Positions 30,444 to 43,131 are shown, counted from the stretch's first letter. The stretch is 64,000 bases of DNA from Cotesia glomerata (GCF_020080835.1 NC_058160.1:16789152-16853151), one strand, 5' to 3'. The notes: generated from the sequence alone by a model not told the origin. Translations and numbers: made by a program.

Positions 30444-31172
30444 GTGTGTGTGGATGTGTGTGTGTGTGTGTATGTAAACCTCTTGTAACTTTTGAACGAC
30501 TTGACCGATTTCATCGCGGTTGGTGGCATTCGAAAGGGCTTCACTAAACTTAGATTTCCTGAAAATTTGAACCGATTCGGACCAGTAGATTTTGAGAAAA
30601 TCCAAAAAAAGTGAAAAAAAAAGTTGTTTTTTTTTTTAATTTTTTTTTAATATCTCCGAATTGGCTGAACCGATCGGTCTCAAAATCTAATCAGCTCTTA
30701 ACCTTGAAAATCCCCATCGATCGCCACCAAAAACGTTAGAATCGGTTGATTCGTTCGTGAGATATCGTTGTCGAAAAAAATCGAAAAAAGTGTTTTTTTG
30801 TAATAACTTCGAAATTCATGGCTCGATCGATTTAAGGTTGAAAATTTTTCATGGAGCTTCAAAAACTGCGTCGATTGCCGCCAACCGCGTGAAAATCGGT
30901 TCATGCATCCAAAAGTTATAGCAGTTTGAAAATTGAATAAATCGTGTTTTATCAAATTTTGATAAGACTTTTGAGCTCGAAGAGCTCAAAAGCTTAAAAC
31001 AGCTACTTTTTTTATAGAGCTCAAAAAAGTACATCGATTGTCGCCAACCACGTGAAAATCGGTTGATTCATTCGAAAATTATAACAGTTTGAAAATTATA
31101 AAAATTGTGTTTCATCGAACTTTAATAAGACTTTTGAGCTCGAAGAGCTCAAAAGCATAAAACAGCTATTTT
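30444..31172 (+). repeat. AACTTCCCGC/(TG)n repeat, right part
   Basis: This continues the repeat interrupted by the LINE: TG tract, then ATGTAAACCTCTT, GACCGATTTCATCGCGGT and CATTCGAAAGGGCTTC, as in 34262-34350, ending with palindromes built on GAGCTCGAAGAGCTC (30975 and 31137 regions). The final part of the family (CGGCCAGGTATTAA and TTAGCGGGAAGTT) is missing. Confidence 0.8.
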
Positions 31173-31264
31173 TTTTTCATTGCTTATACAATGACAACTT
31201 AATGAATATTATTTTATTGTAATTAATTTAACAAAAATTATATCAACTTATTATATTTACCGAT

Positions 31265-31345
31265 CAGTATAGCCGAGCAGTCTAAGGCATAAAACCGACG
31301 CCTAGATCGAATAAAGTACTGAATCCAGACTCTAGCATAAACAGG
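31265..31345 (+). other. tRNA-like sequence, degenerate
   Basis: TAGCCGAGCAGTCTAAGGC resembles a Ser/Leu-type tRNA D-arm (A box), followed at tRNA spacing by ACTGAATCCAGACTC, a degraded B box. Unlikely to be functional. It stands head-to-head with the SINE-like copy at 31423-31560. Confidence 0.4.
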
Positions 31346-31422
31346 ATTTTTTTATTTTATTTTGTAAGTAAAGTAAATTCAAACTTAACTGTTGCTAATT
31401 ATAAGAAATAAAGAGTGAAAAT

Positions 31423-31560
31423 CGTATCCGTTCTTGTAATCGAGATTCGAACCCGAGCCGCGCGCTTGCCAGACCGATAACTAACCCCTACACCGTACGA
31501 CCGATAAGTTGATGCACATCTTATTATTCTGATAAGCTAAATCTATATAGTGACGAAGTG
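31423..31560 (-). mobile_element. tRNA-derived SINE-like copy
   Basis: The minus strand has A-box TGTAGGGGTTAG and a perfect B box GGTTCGAATCT separated by about 35 bases. Similarity to 55376-55540 runs through the tRNA-like part and on into the flank (TTATAAGCTAA, TATATAGTGA), which marks both as copies of one repeat. The tail is unclear. Confidence 0.6.
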
Positions 31561-31944
31561 TGACGGTTTATTATTTATATAATTTATGTTATTTAATATT
31601 GTGTTTCGATGAAAATTAACTATTTTTTACAAATGTTATTATAGTTAAAAAAAAATGAAAGAGTCAAGTTGTTATATTACTTTAAACTTTGTACATCGTT
31701 CTGTATATTTTTAATATCTTATGATAAATTTTCATGTTTAAAATTATCAATATTAAAAATTCAACTGTAAATTATTATATTTTAATTTTTTTAAGACTAC
31801 ATCAATTTTGACGATATGCAATTGTCTTGGTTAAATAATAAATTTTAAATTTTAGAATTTGTTAGCAAATATTCGTTAAACAATAAATTTTTACCGTTTA
31901 AAATTCTATTACTTAATGATTTATTAAGTTTGAATTTTCCATTG
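31561..31944. other. AT-rich spacer, nothing recognised
   Basis: No open frame, TIR or RNA gene was seen. Confidence 0.5.
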
Positions 31945-32640
31945 AATGGCTAAGGCTAGGTTACCCAATTCTGGCTCAAGTCTTGGTTGCCATTCAACGC
32001 CCATGGCTACAAAGAAAAAAAAATTTACTTAAATCAAGTAAATAATTTTTAAGAATTTCATCTTCTTGATTTGAGTAGAAAAATTCTTAAACTAAGAAAT
32101 TTTTCTCGATTTAAGTAAATTTTATTTAATTAAAGAATTTTTCGTTTTGATTGAAGACAATTAAACTCTTCAAAGTTATTTTCTTGGTTCAAGAATTTTT
32201 CTCTTGTATTAAGTTAATTTTTTTTTTCAGTGTAGGTTTCCCAATCTTGGCTAACCCTTGGGTAATCATTGTGGCCCTGACTGGGTGACCCAGTTCTGGC
32301 CCAGGCTCGGGTAATAATTGGGCCGACCAAGGCGTGGTTGCCCAGTCTTGGCCCAAGCTTGGGTCACCGATGAATCGCCAAGGCTAGGTTAGCCAGTCTT
32401 GGCACAAGCTTGGATAATTATTGGCATCGCCGAGGATGGGTTAACCAGTTTTGGCCCACGCTTGGGTCGCCAATGAATGGCCAAGGCTGAGTTAGCCAGT
32501 CTTGGCCCAAGATTGGGTAATCATTGGCATGGCCGAGGCTGGGTTAAACAGCCTGGCCCACGCATAGGCCAATACAGGTACGCCGAAGCTAGGTTTCCCA
32601 GTACTGGCCCAAGCCTGACCCCTTTGTCAACTCTGGGGGT
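31945..32640 (+). repeat. Degenerate minisatellite, GGCTAGGTTAGCCAGTCTTGG units
   Basis: About seven degenerate units of roughly 60 bp share TTGGCCCAAGCTTGGGT, AATCATTGGC and CCAAGGCT-type motifs. The first copy (31945-32009) is separated from the rest by a MITE at 32010-32232. It is GC-rich compared with its surroundings. A short open frame inside (32477-32665) follows from the repeat composition and is not a gene. Confidence 0.8.
32010..32232. mobile_element. 223-bp MITE with TA duplication
   Basis: The right end, inverted, reads CACTGAAAAAAAAAATTAA; the left end reads CAAAGAAAAAAAAATTTAC. Both are followed by ACTTAA and a CAAG motif. The flanks are TA (32008-32009 and 32233-32234), and removing it rejoins the minisatellite. 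The interior is made of near-palindromic TTAAGAATTTTTCT-type segments. A TA duplication would suit Tc1/mariner-like elements; tentative. Confidence 0.6.
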
Positions 32641-34061
32641 TTCCTGCATGGGTATTTCTCTGTAGAAAAAATAAAAGTTTTGCGTAATAATTCACAAAAT
32701 TGTATACATTTAATTTAAATTACCCATTCAAATGATTTATTGCTTCGAAATGATTAAATTTAATTAGTGAAACACATTCAGGTCTTCGTTATGCTAAGCT
32801 AATGAGATACCGCCTCCGATAAATTCAACTGATAATTTCATTAAAGTGATCAATGGGTTAAATGAATCTGGTAATTATCATTATCATAAAATATATTTGC
32901 AATATAATATAATACAAATTTACCAAGGATTCTAGAGTGCCTTTGAGTTTTATTGGTCAAGTTACCGTTATTCCTGTAGATTAAATCAAATTGGACATGT
33001 CCGACGAAGCACGACTCAACTTGAGTGCCATAAAAAAAAAAAAAAAAGGTCAAACGACCGAAACAACGAAAAACTGGGTAGAATTCTTCTTTTAAAAGTT
33101 GCAGTTATCCGGGTCAGCTGTTTTCAAACAACTATTTTTTTTTTTGTTTTATTTTGACTATTTTCTGATTTTTTTTGCGGGAATTGTTTACTGAAGATTA
33201 ACGTATCCATTATCCGAGGACAAATAATAAATCAGGACTGAAAAATTCAGCCCTCAGTAGTATTATTTGTTTTTTCTTTGTTCTGTACTGTGTAACAAAA
33301 GATCGGCAGAAAAACATTTACTTAAGTAGCCTCATGGTGACGCGGAAAATCAATCACGTGGAAGAAATAGAAAAAAATTGAGACAAATACAAACATCTGA
33401 TAATTAAAGTAAATAGCCAAAGTTTTCTTTCCGTGGGCAAAGATTGCGCTTTGATCAGAATAAATTTTCCATTTTCTTTTCTGTGCTCTTTCCGGTAATT
33501 TGATATTTTTTGAAGAGCTATAAATAATCAAACTTAACCTTGCTTGGTTTGTGTTAAGTAGATCTGTATAGAAGGAGATTAGAGCGAAACGTTCGCTGCC
33601 TTTGGCGGCTTAATACCAAAGAGAGCGAAACGTTTGTGTCCCAGAGGGATTATGTTCTGATGATAATAATTGATAATATTTATTATAATTAGTGAATATA
33701 TTCACTATATTGATACATATTAATATATATATATACATATATTCACTATATTAATATATATTCAATATATCAATATATTGATCTAGAAGATGGGAAGAAA
33801 GCTACATTATAGCACAGAGGAGCTTTGACTAGAAAGACATCAGTTAGGAGTTGCTTTTTGAAAAGTATTGGATAAAATCAACTAAAACAAGTTTTTATTG
33901 ATTGATTATTCAATTGAGGAGTCATTCTGATTCTGATCCTCGAAAAAAGGCCAATATTTATGATTTTTTTACACAGAAACTATTATAGATATTAATATAA
34001 AATAAATTCAGCTCAACAAATACACTCTTGAATAACACAAAAAATATCGAAAAATTTTTTT
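32641..34061. other. AT-rich spacer, nothing recognised
   Basis: This holds two imperfect GAGCGAAACGTTYG motifs near 33582 and 33640, and a TATA/ATAT-rich patch at 33690-33782. No gene or transposon end was identified. Confidence 0.4.
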
Positions 34062-34231
34062 AACTTCCCGCTAAGAAAATTGAAAATTTTCAAAAATCGG
34101 GAAGTTATTGGTTTTATCCCGTTTTTCAAAAATCGAGTTTTCATCAGATCTCGACGTTTTGAGGTCCTAGGAAGCTTTCCTGACTATTTCCGCGAAGGTG
34201 TCACTATGTCTGTATGTATGTGTGTGTGTGT

Positions 34232-34263
<32 letters not shown>

Positions 34264-34943
34264 AAGTATGTAAACCTCTTATAACTTTTGAACGGTTGAA
34301 CCGATTTCATCGCGGTCGGTGCCATTCGAAAGGGCTTCGCCAAACTTAGATTTCCTGTTAATTTAAACCGATTCAAACCGATAGATTTTGAGAAATTTGG
34401 AGAAATCTAAAAAAAAGTAGAAAAAAAAATTTTTTCTGAAGTGGTTTTTTTGGGATAACTTTTAAACGGCTCAACCGATCGATTCCAAAAACTAATCAGC
34501 TCTCAACCTTAAAAAACTACGTCGATCACCGCCAATCCGGTCAAAATCGAATGATTCGTTCGAGAGATATCGTGAACGAAAGAAAACCGAAAAAAGTGTT
34601 TTTTCAGAGTTACTCCGAAATTTCTAGTTTGACCAATTGAAACTTAGAAATTATTTATAAGGCTTAAAAAACTACGTAGAATGCCGCCAACCGCATAAAA
34701 ATCAGTTCATTCATTCAAAAGTTATTGCGGTATGAACATTCAAAAAATAGTGTTCTATGAAACTTCTATCAGACTTTTGAGCTCAAAGAGCTCAAAAGCA
34801 TAGAAAAGGTATCTTTTTGAGCTCGGAGAGCTTGAAACAATACACAGATTGTACTTTTGAGCTCGAAGAGCTCAAAAAAGCGGCCAGGTATTAATGGAAT
34901 TAGCGGGAAGTTGCAGGGATGGCCTTTAGGGTCAACCGTTTTC
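34062..34943 (+). mobile_element. Best copy of the AACTTCCCGC/(TG)n element
   Basis: About 880 bp starts AACTTCCCGCTAAG and contains TTAGCGGGAAGTT near its right end (34900-34912), followed by a tail ending GGTCAACCGTTTTC that is also found at 6563 and, partly, at 35227. Internal order: an inverted pair (GGGAAGTT), a (TG)n tract at 34218-34262, a 400-bp conserved body, then three GAGCTC-based palindromes. It is non-coding. The inverted CTTCCCGC motifs suggest a foldback or TIR-type non-autonomous element. Superfamily unknown. Confidence 0.7.
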
Positions 34944-35339
34944 CTAATTTTTTTTTTCATATTTTCTATATCTCAAATCTATTCTCTATATCTCATGTAT
35001 TTAGAAAATGCGATGCTTTCAATCTGTTACATTTTCGCAATCCCGTAATAAGAACAATTCATCGGTTATGTAATCAGCAAAAATAAAATGTATGTAAAAT
35101 TCTTAGTCCGTTAACTGAATAGCTATATGTAATGTTAAATTTTGAAAACGTTACAATGACTTTTTTGCCGCTGCCAAAGAGACGATTGTTGTAAGAAAAT
35201 ATCACAATTAAGTAAGAAAAATATTTAAATCCGTTGACCTTGGAGGCCATCCCGGTATTTGTCTGTTTCTTTTGAGATTCTATCAAATTTTATATTTGTA
35301 GGAACTGTGATTGAAGAATATGAATTTTTTGACAATTAT
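34944..35339. other. Spacer with an inverted relic of the repeat tail
   Basis: 35227-35251 reads CCGTTGACCTTGGAGGCCATCCC, an inverted and slightly diverged copy of the 34914-34943 tail. The rest is AT-rich and unassigned. Confidence 0.45.
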
Positions 35340-37159
35340 CATTTTCGCACTCCTATGTGGGGGAGGAACTTCGTAAGATCCTATTCGAGATGATTTCTCC
35401 ATTATAAAGATTCCAACGTAACTTCGAGTCTATAAAAACTATCGATTGAAAATGAGAAATTTTCATTGTTAATGCCCTCACGATCCCTTTTGGGGTTAGA
35501 ATTCGAGAAAATCCATTCTCAGCTGAACTTGATATAGACAAAGATTCCTATCAAATTTAGAGTCTGCAGAAGTTACAGTTTGGAAATTAAAATTTTAGAT
35601 TTTAATACCCGACCCCGCGATCCCTATCGGAAGTAGAATTTATTGAAATCCATTTTAAGATGATCTCTACATGACAAATAAAAGATTCCTACCAAATTTA
35701 CAGCTTTTAGAAGCTATAATTTGGAAATTAAGATTTTTTTTCGTCAACACCCACCCTCGCAATCCTCATTGGGGGTGATTCGTCGTAAAATCCGCTCTTA
35801 GATTATTTCTTCACCACATGTAGAAGATTTTTACCAAATTTGGAGTCTATAAGAGCTATATTTTACAAACGGGAAATTTTCATTATCAACGCCCCCGCAA
35901 TCCCTTAACTGAACTGGACGTCATAGACGAAGATTCTCACCGAATTTGGAGTCTGTAGAAGTTACAGTTTGAAAATAAAAATTTTAGATTTTAACACCCA
36001 CCTCCGCGATTCCTATCGGAAATAGACTTTATTGAAATCCATTTTGAGGTGATCTTTACATAAGAGATAAAAAATTTCTACCAAATTTAGAGTTTTTAGA
36101 AGCTATATTTTGGAAATTGAGATTTTTTATTATTAACACTCACCCCCACTATCATTATTGGAGTTGATTCGTTATAAAATCCATTATTAGATCATTTTTA
36201 TATCACATATAGAAGACCTTTACTAAATTTGGAGCTTATAGGGGCTATAGCTTGGAAATTAAAAATTTTAATTGTTAACACCCACCCCCGCAAACTCCTG
36301 TAAGGTATCATAAAATTTGTTCGTATATTATTTCTACATCTCTTAGCGAAAACTCCTTCAAAATTTGGAGTCTGTAGGAGCTATAGCTTAAAAATTAAAA
36401 ATTTTCATTGTTAGTACCCACCCCCGCAACCCTCTCTAAGGTGAGATATCGTAATATTTGCTTATAGATTATTTTTCTTCATCTCTTACAGAAGATTCCT
36501 TCCAAATTTGGAGTCGATAAGAGCTATAGTTTAAAAACGGGAATTTTTCATTGTTAATGCCCTCGCACCCCCCTTGTAGGTAGAATTTCGTAAAATCCGT
36601 TCTTAGCTGACCTCTACTCAGCGAAAGGAATATTCCTACCAGATTTCGAGTCTCTAGGTCTTATAGTTCCAGAGATATCGTGATGAGTGACTATATCTGT
36701 AGAAAGTCTCCTATATCAATATAAGAAAAAGATGATTGCATTTTGGTATTTCAGCTTTATAGTTAATCTATATTTCAATCTATAACTCTAGTAAATACTT
36801 TCGTTTCCTTAGTTTCAACTCATTGCATACAGCAGATACTTATCAAATTTGGAGCTTATAGGAGCTACAACACAGAAATTTTAAATTTTTATTGTTAAGG
36901 CCCACCCCCGCAACCCCCTGTAAGGTAGGATATCGTAAAATTCCTTCATTAATTATTTTTACATCACTTACAAAAAGTTCATACAAAATTAAGAGTCTGT
37001 AGGAGCTATAGCTTGGAAATTTTTAATTTTCATTGTTAACGCCCCCGCAACTCCCCTTGTAGGTGGAATTTCGTAAAATCCGTTCTTAGCTGACCTCTAC
37101 TCGGCGAAAGGAATATTCCTACAAAGTTCCAAGTCTCGACGCTCTATGATTCCAGAGAT

Positions 37160-37160
<1 letters not shown>
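35340..37160 (+). repeat. Degenerate tandem array, about 138-bp unit, about 13 copies
   Basis: Each unit carries TACCAAATTTGGAGTCTATA, GAGCTATAG, TTTCATTGTTAACACC, CCCCGCAATCCC and GTAAAATCCGTTCTTAGAT in order. Counting the GAGTCT/AGCTATA core gives hits near 35427, 35560, 35700, 35842, 35961, 36090, 36230, 36368, 36511, 36648, 36851, 36991 and 37130. Spacing is mostly 130-143 bp, with one gap of about 200. Units are strongly diverged, so the array is old. It abuts a (TA)n tract and Helitron B. Confidence 0.85.

Positions 37161-37226
<66 letters not shown>
37161..37226. repeat. (TA)n microsatellite
   Basis: A TA tract of about 65 bp lies at the 3' flank of Helitron B, equivalent in position to the TA-rich flank of Helitron A. 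Confidence 0.95.
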
Positions 37227-37228
<2 letters not shown>

Positions 37229-37479
37229 TATACATATATATACTAGCTGACCCGGCAAACGTTGTTTTGCCATGTGAATAATTTCTAGAGAATTTCTAGT
37301 GTCGAAAAAAAATTACTAACTTATTGGAAGTGTATAAGGATGTGGAATATGAGTGAAAAAGGCCTGGAGAACTGTGAACGATCAGAAAATGTTGTTTAAA
37401 AATACCAAAACACCAAACATTAATTGTTTTAAGTTATTAAAAGTAATAATTATTTATATAATTAATTAATTACATAATA

Positions 37480-39569
37480 TTAATCTCTTAATGCTGCAGC
37501 GTGAACAATATTTTTTGTTAGCCCGTCTTTAGCTAATACAAACAAACTTGATGGTTTATCCACTCGAGAGCATGCAACGTATAATTGTCCGTGTGAAAAA
37601 CATGATGTACTCAAATCTAAGCCACAAACAGACATTGTTTGGCCTTGGGATTTATTAATAGTCATTGCAAATGCCAATCTAATCGGAAATTGAATACGCT
37701 AAAATTGCATTGGCAAATCTGTGGGTATAATAGGTATTCGTGGTATCAATATATTTTCACCTCGAAACTTGCCATTTAAAATGGTGCCTTCGATAACGTT
37801 TTTCATTAATTTTTTAATGACTAATCGCGTACCATTGCATAGCCGTGGCGGGTTCAAATTACGAAGCAAAATAATTGGAGATCCAACCTTCAATTGTAAG
37901 TTATGTGGTGGCATGCCTGGCAAATCTAGTAAGTTCAAAAACTCTGTTGGAAAATTTACAGCTTCAGTGTCATCGCAAACTGTATCAATAGATTTATATG
38001 ATACCAAGTCTCCTGGCAATAACTGTTGTATCTTCAGATTTAAAATGTCAACCTCCACATTATTTGCAGCTAACATTGCTCTTTCTGCAAGCCACTCGAG
38101 ATTTATGTAATTCGTGTGTACATCGGAAAATATTTGTTCAATGAGAGCATCTTGCGAATCAATGATTGTGCAGAAATCATTCGCTTATTTTATGTATCCA
38201 GTTTCAGCTATAGTGACTTTTCCATCACCGATATCTAAGAGTTGTTTTGAGAATGTTTCAGCGGATGGATCTTGAAGCATTTGAACGCGCATATTTACTT
38301 TCAGCTGTACTATTTCAACATTACGCCACAATGTCGATGATTTTAAGCAGGCGTTGATTTCATCTGCGTATGTTGAACGTGGAATGACGGGGAGTGTTTG
38401 TCTGAAGTCACCTGAAAGGACTAACAGAGTGCCACCAAATAGTTTGTCGTTGTTTTTAATATCTTTCAATGTCCTGTTCAACGCCTCAAGCGAATGTTTG
38501 TGTGCCATGGTACATTCATCCCAGATGATAATTTTACACTGTTTCAGCACTGTGGCTATGGACGATTGTTTTTTTATGTTGCACACTGCGTCAGGGTTAT
38601 TTCGAATATTTAGTGGTAGCTTAAATACTGAATGAGCTGTTCTGCCTCCATCCAATAAAGTTGCCGCAATGCCCGATGATGCAACGGCCAATGCGATGCC
38701 ATTATTGGATCGTATTTTGGCGAGAATTAGCGAAATAAGGAATGTCTTGCCAGTTCCACCTGGTGCATCTAAAAAGAAGAACCCACCTTGTCCTGCTGAA
38801 ACTGCGAGCATAATGCGGTCGTAAATGGTTCTTTGTTCCTCATTCATTAGTGGGACGTTGCGAGTAACAATCACCGCCGTTTCTACAGTGTTGTACTGCA
38901 TTTCACGATTCATTTCAGTTGTCATTAAATCAGTTGCACCTCAATTTGGCAAATTCATAACGAAATGACTGAGTGGTAAGTTGGCAATGATAATGCAAAG
39001 ATCCTCAATAGTAATCAATGCTTCATTGTACATATCGTCGCTGAATGTTATCACTAGATCATTACACCGTGTACGATGTTGATGCAATGTATCATCAGTC
39101 ATTGAATTTTTGTGATTATCCCACAATATCTCTGCTCGGGCTGGAAAACATGTAGTCAACACTATAGCGAATAGTAGACGATTTTGTATTGCTGTACAGT
39201 TCAATGCTGCTTCAGCAAGCATACATTCCCACTGATTGTCATCTTCTAGCAAGCCGAGTGCAAGGCATGCATCTTTATACGTTGTATACTGTTGCCCATT
39301 CACTTTACGTATATCTTGAAATGACAATGGGCCAGTAACATTAACCAACAATAGTGGAAGGTCAAAGCACTCAGTCTGTTTTGGATTCACTGTAAATACT
39401 CACCCCAAGGCGTTTGATTTGAATAAATTGGGGCATGCATCAACTGGTGAGCCTTGCTTGCGGGGTATCCATTGTTTTGTTTGAGCCCATGTGAAATAGC
39501 GTGGTACTTTTGATTAGAGTAAAGTACGTGCAAAGGCACCAAAATCATCCGCACGATTACACAATTCAA
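37480..39569 (-). pseudogene. Helitron B Pif1-type helicase, disrupted
   Basis: Walker A is intact (DAPGGTGKTF, about 38750). IIWDECTM, LSGDFRQTLPVI, NGTRLVI and MTINKSQGQT are present. Lesions unique to this copy are TTA to TAA near 38185, CGA to TGA near 38941 and a frameshift near 39508. Shared with copy A are the TAG near 37695 and the frameshift after WGEYLQ near 39388. The domain would unwind DNA during rolling-circle transposition, but no continuous frame remains. Confidence 0.88.
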
Positions 39570-39573
39570 AAAA

Positions 39574-42093
39574 TTAAGTGAGTGTAGTTTTTGGTGGATT
39601 TATAGCACGATCAATCGCTGTCTCGTCCGTGAAATATACACGCTGACCATTTTCAAGATGAACGGCTAACTGAACAACTGCTGGATCCCGTTCATGAATT
39701 GGAAAACCAAAGATACGCCAAACAGCTTCATTGGAGCTGATGTACCGACCTATTTGGTAGAGCGTTATTTCATCGTTTTTATTTACTGGAGGAGCATTCA
39801 CATTGGTATTTTCCACTCTAAACACCGCCATGTCACTGCCTTTATCGGCATACTTGCAAATGTATTTGATGCTCTTCACAGAACTGCAGAACTCAACATT
39901 AATATGAGCATTGTATGTTTTGCTCAGCAGGGGCGAATATGGCACGACCCAACGATTGTCAATATCAATGTCTGTGTTGCTGATGTTTTTAATAAATGAT
40001 TGTCCGCCATTATCTGGATTCCTTCGACAATATATTGGATATCCGTCGACATTTGTGATCATATCGTTAGTGAAATCTTTAGGGAAATTTTTTGTACATT
40101 TTCCATCTGACATGCAAGGTGATGAACGATTAAAAGTACCGCATGGGCCATGAATCATGTTTGCTGTAACAATATCAAACAGCAATTGATCAGTAGACGG
40201 ATCGGGAATTTCTGCAGAAATTATATTATCTATTTCTTCAGGACGGATTTTGTCGATTAACCAAATCAAAATGTGGGCATGAGGTAATCCTCGCTTTTGC
40301 CACTTAACCGAATACAGCCAGCAACGTGTGGAACCGAATACATGTGATTTAGTTCTAAAATTTATTAATGACTTCAGCTTTTGTCTAAGCACACGTGCTG
40401 TAATGTCATGACGATGTATTGCATTTTGGCCAGGCAACAGCAAAGATGTAATCTCTGGCCATTTTTGATTACATGTGAAAGTGATAAATAAACACGGTCG
40501 CCCATATTCGCGCACGAAAGTCAGAGCATCCTGTATATACTCTTGCATATGACGTGGACTGCCTACGTACGATGATGGTAGAATGACAGAATTACCAATT
40601 TCGGCGGCATCGGCGTTGTTGACAATAGCGTCTCGCAAGTGAATGTACTCTTCCACACGTAGCTTGAGTTGATTATATCGTAAGTATCGTAGTCGTTTGC
40701 CTTCTATCTTCGCGTACATATCGACCATGAATTGTTGACAAAGCTCTCGAAATCGTAGAATGACGTTATCCAGCCCGCGTCTTATCATCAATCTATACGC
40801 ATAATAATCCTTTGAGCTAACGTTCTTGTTTTTTTCGGCTCCTGTAATAATATATTCATAAATATTAATTTAAGTTAATTGCGTTTAATAATTTAATTGT
40901 TTTGTTAAAAGTGTAATAATCAAATTCATAATAAATGAAGTACCTGATACGGGATCTCGTTGTTTAATATTTATGCTATATCCGTCTTGTCCCTTCCAGA
41001 AGATTAGCGGATATTGGAGAGCGTCATATGAACGGTGTGTATCAGCAATGAACTGAAGATTATTATTTCTCCTTCGAATCACAATTTCTCGTGCACCTGT
41101 ACGATCGCCAACCATGATTCCAGCAACGTCGTCAGCAACAGGTGCATTGAATCTACGAATGTGTTCTCCAGCTGGTGTTTTATCAGGATTAATAACAATA
41201 GCGTGATTATCGCTTTCTAATTTGTGCATGTGGGATTTAAATATTTTTAACAATTCATTATGCTCATTCAATAGAGCATCCAGCTCGCTGACGATGCATC
41301 TAGCAAAGAATAAATCAAGGTTATTGTAGCCACAACGTGCATCCACCCGATTGGCTAGTGCGCTTCCGGAGTCCTCGCCGCCCATAAAGTAGATTTGTAA
41401 AAATTTATGGGGTTCGTTCGGCATTGGCAGCAATGAGCCTATTTTATGATAAACTTGGCCTCTGATTTTAAATGTAGAATTGTATTGTTGACCATTTGCA
41501 TTAGTATTTTGAACTATTTCTGTTGCTCCGAACGATGTCATTTGAAAGCATGAGTTGAATGTTCGAATGGACTTCAGGAACACGTTAGAATAAGGATCTG
41601 TGCCGATAAGCAAACCGTTCAATGGTTCCGGCGGTGTTTCAATTACAGGTAGTTGTACCTTCCCTGACGCGCAACACATCCCGGCTGGTTCATTTTTTAA
41701 TTTCAAAGCATGACAATACGGGCATTCTTTGTCCATTGCACCAATTACTACTTTTGAATGAGAATAATATTCAATATCGGGCTCATACTGGAATGCTAGA
41801 CGCAGAAATGATGTAGCTACAAATGCTCGATGTGCCTGTTGGCGTTGTTGGTCATTCGCTCTGCGTCCATTGACAGTAAAACGGTGTGATCGTCGTTGTT
41901 CTAATCTCATGACTTTATTGCGTTCAGCTCGTGTATCGTCTGATTGTTCTTGACGCAATTGCGCCATTCTCACACGCGCTCCAGTATTTTCTTCCTGAAC
42001 TTGTTCATCGGTTCTTTGGGCTCTTCTATTTCGAATGCTTCTAGATTTATTTGTATCACGGCTCAAATTGGCCCCTTTGCGTTTTGTTAGCAT
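39574..42093 (-). pseudogene. Helitron B N-terminal region and Rep/HUH nuclease, two exons
   Basis: Exon 1 (42093-40944) encodes a basic N-terminus and a cysteine-bearing module (CPYCHALKLKNEPAGMCC). A 102-bp intron (40842-40943) has GTACTT and TTACAG borders, joining PVS-GAEKNKNVSSKDYYAYRL in frame. Exon 2 holds the Rep domain: ITFTCNQKWPEI, GLPHAHILIWL (the HUH metal-binding motif, about 40280) and KYICKYADKGSD with the nucleophile-tyrosine region (about 39840). The frame ends in TAA at 39574, where copy A has GAA, so this is a nonsense change before the helicase. The intron-exon structure is a prediction. Confidence 0.88.
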
Positions 42094-43131
42094 TGTTCAC
42101 TGTACAATACAAAACACACATGAATAGAACTGATTGAATTATTTAATTATTATATTAATCATTTATTTTATCTTTGATTACATTAAATATACATGTAAAA
42201 ATTACATAGTTTCACGAAAGCGAAAAATTTTATTTTTTTAATTATATCGTTAAATACATATTGTTAGAAATAGTGAAAAAAAAAATTCTGTCGAAGTTAG
42301 AGCTCTTATAAGTAAACACAAAAAAAAATTTCCTAATTGTAATAAAAATCTAACTTTCACCGAACTCGTTTTTTACCATTCCCAACAATATTTTCGTTAT
42401 AAATAAGAAAGAATAATTTTTGATTTTATAATAAACGTAAAAAATAATTTATACTTACAACTCAATAGCCGTTGTTTGCGGGAACTCGTGACACGTGTTG
42501 AGTATTTTAGAGGTTATGTAAGTCACTTAATTAACTGATCGTGCGATTTACACTCAAAATTAATAATTTCATTAGTTATTTAGAATTAATTATATTCAAT
42601 AATATTAGTTATTAATAAATAAATAATAAAGTTACTCGAGAATATATTTGATATGAGAGTTACACTGAGATAGTAAAAATGTTTAACTACTACGCTTGAA
42701 GCATAAACACTAATAATAGCCGAAAACTGTAGAGGTAACATCCCTACTCCGTGCTGTTTACAGGGTGAGAAGTGACACCGGTAGACACATGAAGGGGATA
42801 ACTTACCAAGTGATAATAATTGATGTTATCGAGCGGGATAGAAAATGGTAAAATTATGAAAATGACTATTGAAAAGAAAGGGTTGGTGATAAAAAAGTGC
42901 AAATTTAGAGTTGTATGTATTTTTTGATGCCACATAATAAAAAAATTAAAAAAAAAAAAATTTTATCAAAAAAATAAAAAAAAAATTTTTGGGGTGAACA
43001 TCCCTTATCACTTGGAGGTTAGAAAAATAAATAGTAGCCTATTCTCAGGCTTACTGAATATGCATAAAAAATTTCATGAGAATCGGTCAAGCCGTTTCGG
43101 AGGAGTATGGGAACGAACATGGTGACACGAG
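42094..43131 (-). other. Helitron B 5' non-coding region
   Basis: About 1 kb lies between the start codon and the 5' end. The outer 750 bp are shared with copy A (24170-24943), including a run of A and T tracts near 42940-42990. No additional gene was seen. Confidence 0.6.

Noticed and set aside
32477..32665. Small plus-strand frame rich in Gly, Pro and Trp
   Set aside because: It follows the period and GC content of the minisatellite; no start context or homologous domain.
33580..33660. Repeated GAGCGAAACGTT motifs as a regulatory site
   Set aside because: Only two imperfect copies with no nearby gene; chance or a relic of a repeat is as likely.
35340..37160. CRISPR-like regular spacing of repeats
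   Set aside because: Units are contiguous, about 138 bp, strongly diverged and lack unique spacers; the context is eukaryotic.
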